DNA of 64,000 bases. It comes from Flaviramulus_B aquimarinus (GTDB lineage: Bacteria > Bacteroidota > Bacteroidia > Flavobacteriales > Flavobacteriaceae). Location of the stretch: contig NZ_BAABJH010000007.1 of NCBI RefSeq assembly GCF_039543205.1, positions 1 to 64,000 on the forward strand, written 5' to 3'. The notes under the pieces were generated by a model, which had not been told where the DNA came from, did no database searches, and saw only the letters and a list, made by a program, of their open reading frames with translations. Each line of letters starts with the position of its first letter. Within the stretch, counting starts at the first letter, position 1. Both the position numbers and the translations under genes were made by a program. Below, piece after piece: positions 58,786 through 64,000 of this stretch.

Positions 58786-61700
58786 ATGTTATCAACACAA
58801 GCTGAAAGATTAAATTTCTCGTCTATTGTAAATAAGACAGAATACCCAGATTTCTTGGATATTCAGATTAAATCCTTCCAGGATTTTTTCCAATTAGAAA
58901 CAAAATCTGAAGAAAGAGGAGATGAAGGTTTATATAATACCTTTATGGAAAACTTTCCAATTACAGATTCACGTAATCAATTCGTTTTAGAGTTTTTAGA
59001 TTACTTCGTCGATCCACCAAGATATGCTATTGAAGAGTGTATTGAAAGAGGATTAACTTATAGCGTTCCGCTAAAAGCAAGGTTAAAGTTATATTGTACA
59101 GACCCTGAACATGAGGATTTTGAAACCATTGTTCAAGATGTGTACTTAGGAACGATTCCTTACATGACACCTTCTGGTACATTTTGTATCAACGGTGCTG
59201 AGCGCGTTGTTGTTTCTCAATTACACCGTTCACCAGGAGTTTTCTTTGGTCAATCTTTTCATGCCAATGGAACAAAACTATATTCTGCTAGAGTAATTCC
59301 TTTTAAAGGATCTTGGATTGAGTTTGCTACAGACATCAATCAAGTGATGTATGCATACATTGATAGAAAAAAGAAGTTACCTGTAACAACCCTTTTCCGT
59401 GCTATTGGATTTGAACGTGATAAAGATATTTTAGAGATTTTTGACTTAGCTGAAGAAGTTAAAGTATCAAAATCTGGATTAAAAAAGTACTTAGGAAGAA
59501 AGTTAGCAGCACGTGTGTTAAATACATGGCATGAAGATTTTGTTGATGAAGATACTGGTGAGGTTGTATCTATTGAGCGTAATGAAATTGTGCTTGATCG
59601 TGATACGGTTTTAGATAAAGAAAATATAGAAGAAATTCTTGAAGTTGATGTTAAAACGATTCTTTTACATAAAGAAAGTACAGAGCAAGGCGATTACGCT
59701 ATTATTCATAACACACTTCAAAAAGATCCAACAAACTCTGAGAAAGAGGCTGTTGAACATATATACAGACAATTACGTAATGCTGAGCCGCCAGATGAGG
59801 AAACAGCGCGTGGAATTATTGATAAATTATTCTTTAGTGACCAACGTTACTCTTTAGGAGAAGTTGGACGTTATAGAATGAACAAGAAATTACAGTTAGA
59901 TATCGGAATGGATAAGCAAGTGCTTACCAAAGAAGATATCATTACTATCATAAAATATTTAATCGAGCTTATCAATTCAAAAGCAGAGATAGATGATATT
60001 GATCACTTATCTAACCGTCGTGTACGTACTGTTGGTGAACAATTGTCATCTCAATTTGGAGTTGGTTTAGCACGTATGGCACGTACCATTCGTGAGCGTA
60101 TGAACGTTCGTGATAATGAGGTGTTTACACCAATAGATTTGATTAATGCAAAGACCTTATCGTCAGTTATTAATTCATTCTTTGGAACAAACCAGTTATC
60201 TCAATTTATGGATCAAACCAATCCATTAGCAGAAATTACGCATAAGCGTCGTTTATCTGCATTAGGACCTGGAGGTTTGTCAAGAGAAAGAGCTGGATTT
60301 GAGGTACGTGATGTTCACTATACACACTACGGACGTTTATGTCCTATTGAAACACCAGAAGGACCAAATATTGGTTTAATATCATCACTTTCCGTATTTG
60401 CTAAAGTGAATTCCATGGGATTCATCGAAACACCATACAGAAAAGTAACCGATGGTGTTGTTGATATTAAAAACGCACCAACCTATTTAAGTGCAGAAGA
60501 AGAGGAAGAAAAGTTAATTGCACAAGCAACGGTTGAAGTTGATGATAGTGGAAAGATTTTACATGATAAGGTAATTGCTAGAATGGAAGGCGACTTCCCT
60601 GTAATAGATCCTTCAGGATTACATTATACAGATGTAGCACCAAATCAAATATCATCTATATCAGCATCCTTAATTCCATTCTTAGAGCATGATGATGCCA
60701 ATAGAGCCTTAATGGGATCAAATATGATGCGTCAAGCAGTTCCATTATTGTTGCCACAAGCACCAATTGTAGGTACAGGTTTAGAGCGTCAAGTTGCTTC
60801 AGATTCTCGTGTATTAATTAATGCAGAAGGCGATGGAGAAGTCTTATATGTTGATGCTAACGAAATAAAAATTAAGTACAAACGTACTGAAGATGAAGCA
60901 AAAGTAAGTTTTGATAGCGATATTAAAATCTATGAATTAGTAAAATTCAGAAAAACAAACCAAGGAACGTCTATTAATTTAAAGCCAATTGTGGTTAAAG
61001 GCGATAAAGTTGCTAAAGGTCAAGTTTTATGTGAAGGTTATGCCACTCAAAAAGGAGAACTTGCTTTAGGTAGAAATATGAAAGTAGCCTTTATGCCTTG
61101 GAAAGGATATAACTTTGAGGATGCGATTGTAATTTCTGAAAAAGTAGTTCGTGAAGATATTTTTACATCAATTCATATCGATGAATATTCTCTTGAAGTT
61201 AGAGATACAAAATTAGGTAATGAAGAATTAACTAACGACATCCCTAACGTTTCAGAAGAAGCTACTAAAGATTTAGATGAACACGGAATGATTCGTGTTG
61301 GTGCCGAGGTTAAGCCTGGCGATATCCTAATTGGTAAAATTACACCAAAAGGAGAATCTGACCCAACACCAGAAGAAAAATTATTACGTGCTATTTTCGG
61401 TGATAAAGCAGGAGATGTAAAAGATGCATCATTAAAAGCGTCGCCTTCATTACATGGTGTAGTTATCGAAAAGAAACTCTTTGCAAGAGCCGTAAAAGAT
61501 AAACGTAAGAGAGCCCAAGATAAAGATGATATCTTACAATTAGAAGGAATCTATGATGCCAAGTTTGATGATTTAAAAGATGTTTTAATCGAAAAGCTTT
61601 TTGCTATAGTAAATGGAAAAACAGCTCAAGGTATTTTTAATGATTTAGGAGAAGAAGTTTTGCCAAAAGGTAAAAAATTCACACTTAAAATGTTAAATGC

Positions 61701-62598
61701 GGTTGATGATTATGCACATTTAGTTTCTGGAAAATGGACAACTGATAACCATACAAATCAACTTGTTGCTGATTTAATTCATAACTATAAAATTAAAGAA
61801 AACGATTTACAAGGCGCTTTACGTCGTGAAAAGTTCACCATTTCTGTAGGTGATGAGTTGCCATCAGGAATTATCAAACTAGCTAAAGTTTACATTGCTA
61901 AAAAGCGTAAACTTAAAGTAGGTGATAAAATGGCAGGACGTCACGGTAACAAAGGTATTGTTGCTAGAATCGTTCGTCAGGAAGATATGCCATTCTTAGA
62001 AGATGGAACGCCTGTAGATATTGTATTAAATCCACTTGGTGTACCATCTCGTATGAATATCGGTCAGATTTATGAAACTGTACTAGGATGGGCCGGACAA
62101 AAATTAGATCGTAAATATGCAACCCCTATTTTTGATGGTGCTACGATAGATCAAATTAACGGATTTACAGATGAAGCTGGAATTCCAAGATACGGACATA
62201 CTTATTTATATGATGGTGGAACAGGTAAGCGTTTCGATCAACCAGCAACTGTTGGTGTGATTTATATGCTTAAACTAGGACACATGGTTGACGATAAAAT
62301 GCATGCACGTTCTATTGGACCTTACTCATTAATCACACAACAACCTCTTGGTGGTAAAGCACAATTTGGTGGTCAGCGTTTTGGTGAGATGGAAGTATGG
62401 GCACTTGAAGCTTATGGAGCATCAAGTACTTTACGTGAGATTTTAACTGTAAAATCTGATGATGTTATTGGTAGAGCCAAAACTTACGAAGCAATCGTAA
62501 AAGGAGAACCAATGCCAGATCCAGGATTGCCAGAATCATTCAACGTACTTATGCACGAATTGAAAGGTTTAGGATTGGATATCAGATTAGAAGAGTAG
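58786..62598 (+). CDS. rpoB: RNA polymerase subunit beta
   Basis: Start at the ATG of MLSTQAERLNFSSIV; a TTG one codon earlier is unlikely. The 1270 residues have all beta-subunit blocks: the rifampicin region NQLSQFMDQTNPLAEITHKR then RLSALGPGG (the Asp, His and Ser positions linked to resistance are wild type), GLISSLSVFAKVN, ALGRNMKVAFMPWKGYNFED, and ending with KVGDKMAGRHGNKGIV, GVPSRMNIGQIYETVLGWAG and GGKAQFGGQRFGEMEVWALE. It is followed 32 bases later by rpoC. Confidence 0.99.
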   Translation: MLSTQAERLNFSSIVNKTEYPDFLDIQIKSFQDFFQLETKSEERGDEGLYNTFMENFPITDSRNQFVLEFLDYFVDPPRYAIEECIERGLTYSVPLKARLKLYCTDPEHEDFETIVQDVYLGTIPYMTPSGTFCINGAERVVVSQLHRSPGVFFGQSFHANGTKLYSARVIPFKGSWIEFATDINQVMYAYIDRKKKLPVTTLFRAIGFERDKDILEIFDLAEEVKVSKSGLKKYLGRKLAARVLNTWHEDFVDEDTGEVVSIERNEIVLDRDTVLDKENIEEILEVDVKTILLHKESTEQGDYAIIHNTLQKDPTNSEKEAVEHIYRQLRNAEPPDEETARGIIDKLFFSDQRYSLGEVGRYRMNKKLQLDIGMDKQVLTKEDIITIIKYLIELINSKAEIDDIDHLSNRRVRTVGEQLSSQFGVGLARMARTIRERMNVRDNEVFTPIDLINAKTLSSVINSFFGTNQLSQFMDQTNPLAEITHKRRLSALGPGGLSRERAGFEVRDVHYTHYGRLCPIETPEGPNIGLISSLSVFAKVNSMGFIETPYRKVTDGVVDIKNAPTYLSAEEEEEKLIAQATVEVDDSGKILHDKVIARMEGDFPVIDPSGLHYTDVAPNQISSISASLIPFLEHDDANRALMGSNMMRQAVPLLLPQAPIVGTGLERQVASDSRVLINAEGDGEVLYVDANEIKIKYKRTEDEAKVSFDSDIKIYELVKFRKTNQGTSINLKPIVVKGDKVAKGQVLCEGYATQKGELALGRNMKVAFMPWKGYNFEDAIVISEKVVREDIFTSIHIDEYSLEVRDTKLGNEELTNDIPNVSEEATKDLDEHGMIRVGAEVKPGDILIGKITPKGESDPTPEEKLLRAIFGDKAGDVKDASLKASPSLHGVVIEKKLFARAVKDKRKRAQDKDDILQLEGIYDAKFDDLKDVLIEKLFAIVNGKTAQGIFNDLGEEVLPKGKKFTLKMLNAVDDYAHLVSGKWTTDNHTNQLVADLIHNYKIKENDLQGALRREKFTISVGDELPSGIIKLAKVYIAKKRKLKVGDKMAGRHGNKGIVARIVRQEDMPFLEDGTPVDIVLNPLGVPSRMNIGQIYETVLGWAGQKLDRKYATPIFDGATIDQINGFTDEAGIPRYGHTYLYDGGTGKRFDQPATVGVIYMLKLGHMVDDKMHARSIGPYSLITQQPLGGKAQFGGQRFGEMEVWALEAYGASSTLREILTVKSDDVIGRAKTYEAIVKGEPMPDPGLPESFNVLMHELKGLGLDIRLEE

Positions 62599-62630
62599 TT
62601 AATTAATTAAAATCATTTCAACCATATATT

Positions 62631-64000
62631 ATGGCAAGAAAACAAGATAAGTACACAGTAAAGAGGTTTAATAAAATCTCCATTGGTTTAGCATCTCCAG
62701 AATCTATTTTAGCAGAGTCAAGAGGTGAAGTATTAAAGCCAGAAACTATCAATTATCGAACACACAAACCAGAACGTGATGGCTTGTTCTGTGAGCGCAT
62801 TTTTGGGCCTGTAAAGGATTATGAGTGTGCATGTGGTAAATATAAAAGAATCCGTTACAAAGGTATCGTTTGCGACCGTTGTGGAGTAGAAGTAACCGAA
62901 AAGAAAGTACGTCGTGATAGAGTAGGACACATTAACCTTGTTGTTCCAGTTGCTCATATTTGGTATTTCCGTTCGTTACCAAACAAAATTGGTTATTTAT
63001 TAGGCTTACCATCTAAGAAATTAGATATGATTATTTACTACGAGCGTTACGTAGTTATTCAGCCTGGCAATGCCAAAAATGAAGAAGGCGAACCATTACA
63101 AAAAATGGATTTCCTTACGGAAGAAGAATATTTAAATATTCTTGAAACACTTCCTCAAGATAATCAGTATTTAGACGATGAAGATCCAAATAAGTTTTTA
63201 GCTAAAATGGGTGCTGAGTGTTTAATTGATTTATTAGCAAGAATTGATTTACAAGCATTGTCTTATGAATTACGTCATAAAGCAAATACAGAAACGTCTA
63301 AACAACGTAAAACTGAAGCTTTAAAGCGCTTACAAGTTGTTGAAGCCTTACGTGAATCTAACAATAACAGAGAGAATCGTCCAGAATGGATGATTATGAA
63401 AGTTGTGCCAATTATTCCACCAGAATTACGTCCTTTAGTACCGTTAGATGGTGGTCGTTTTGCAACGTCTGATTTAAATGATTTATACCGTCGTGTAATT
63501 ATCCGTAACAACCGTCTTAAAAGGTTGGTTGAGATAAAAGCACCAGAAGTAATTTTACGTAACGAAAAACGTATGTTACAAGAATCAGTAGATTCATTAT
63601 TTGATAACACACGTAAATCATCTGCAGTAAAAACAGATTCTAACAGACCGTTAAAATCGTTATCCGATTCACTTAAAGGTAAGCAAGGGCGTTTTCGTCA
63701 AAACTTACTTGGTAAGCGTGTTGACTATTCTGCACGATCTGTAATTGTTGTTGGGCCAGAATTGAAATTATTTGAATGTGGATTGCCAAAAAATATGGCA
63801 GCTGAGTTATATAAACCTTTCGTTATTAGAAAATTAATAGAAAGAGGTATTGTTAAAACAGTAAAATCTGCAAAAAAGATTATAGATAAAAGAGAACCAG
63901 TTGTTTGGGATATATTAGAGAATGTTTTAAAAGGACATCCAGTGCTTTTAAATCGTGCTCCTACGTTACACAGACTTGGTATTCAAGCATTCCAACCAAA
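62631..64000 (+). CDS. rpoC: RNA polymerase subunit beta' (5' part, runs off window)
   Basis: The frame from the ATG at 62631 is open to the window end (about 456 codons of some 1430). It shows the start MARKQDKYTVKRFNKISIGL, the N-terminal zinc-binding Cys set (ECACGKYKRIRYKGIVCDRC), PVAHIWYFRSLPNKIGYLLG, and LLGKRVDYSARSVIVVGPEL, then LNRAPTLHRLGIQAFQP. The catalytic NADFDGD motif should lie just beyond the edge. Confidence 0.98.
   Translation, partial: MARKQDKYTVKRFNKISIGLASPESILAESRGEVLKPETINYRTHKPERDGLFCERIFGPVKDYECACGKYKRIRYKGIVCDRCGVEVTEKKVRRDRVGHINLVVPVAHIWYFRSLPNKIGYLLGLPSKKLDMIIYYERYVVIQPGNAKNEEGEPLQKMDFLTEEEYLNILETLPQDNQYLDDEDPNKFLAKMGAECLIDLLARIDLQALSYELRHKANTETSKQRKTEALKRLQVVEALRESNNNRENRPEWMIMKVVPIIPPELRPLVPLDGGRFATSDLNDLYRRVIIRNNRLKRLVEIKAPEVILRNEKRMLQESVDSLFDNTRKSSAVKTDSNRPLKSLSDSLKGKQGRFRQNLLGKRVDYSARSVIVVGPELKLFECGLPKNMAAELYKPFVIRKLIERGIVKTVKSAKKIIDKREPVVWDILENVLKGHPVLLNRAPTLHRLGIQAFQP

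Overview
The window is chromosomal DNA of a low-GC member of the Bacteroidetes, almost certainly a (probably marine) Flavobacteriaceae. The evidence is AT-rich composition; TAnnTTTG-type -7 promoter boxes; lipoprotein signals ending in F-S-C; family-typical neighbours (coaX / beta-barrel / TPR / lptC / CNNM transporter / PpiD-like foldase); and the order rpsU, xerC, hpf, tRNAs, tuf, tRNA-Trp, secE, nusG, rplKAJL, rpoBC. No insertion sequence, prophage or CRISPR array was seen.

Layout. 1-2100: 3' end of a 5S rRNA gene, then a decayed zone with a truncated malic enzyme, a tRNA-like T-arm followed by a terminator, and a coiled-coil reading frame broken by stops. 2103-11.7 kb: tRNA-Phe, then coaX, envelope genes (beta-barrel, TPR protein, LptC lipoprotein, CNNM/CBS transporter, PpiD-like foldase), trxB and tRNA-Pro. 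11.8-16.2 kb: a broken ECF sigma factor gene and a minus-strand envelope-stress-like set (head-GIN lipoprotein, PspC protein, PadR regulator, DUF4870 protein). 16.3-27.2 kb: housekeeping genes (DUF4442, AIM24, OxyR, two VOC proteins, TRIC-type channel, cyclophilin lipoprotein, Nudix, acyltransferase, a marC pseudogene, topB, a pseudouridine synthase). 27.2-31.1 kb: an ECF sigma pair and a compact TonB-dependent receptor.

31.1-45.2 kb is the most interesting part: a glycan-utilisation locus, probably for beta-1,3-glucan (laminarin-like). It has a clan-A (GH2-like) secreted glycosidase, a GH16 lipoprotein, a three-module carbohydrate-binding lipoprotein, and a 1047-residue protein that joins an N-terminal clan-A glycosidase to a C-terminal outer-membrane beta-barrel. 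All are transcribed away from a membrane-spanning sensor with a cytoplasmic helix-turn-helix. No SusC/SusD pair is present. To the right lies a second copy of the carbohydrate-binding lipoprotein. It is flanked, in the right order, by degraded pieces of DUF2721, the GH2-like gene and the sensor gene. This shows that the whole locus was once tandemly duplicated and that the second copy decayed to one surviving gene.

45.3-64 kb: DUF2851, a small PspC protein, a potassium channel, an AGCS symporter, a helix-hairpin-helix protein, an acyl-CoA dehydrogenase, rpsU, xerC, hpf, five tRNA genes, tuf, and the secE-nusG-rplKAJL-rpoBC cluster. rpoC runs off the window end.
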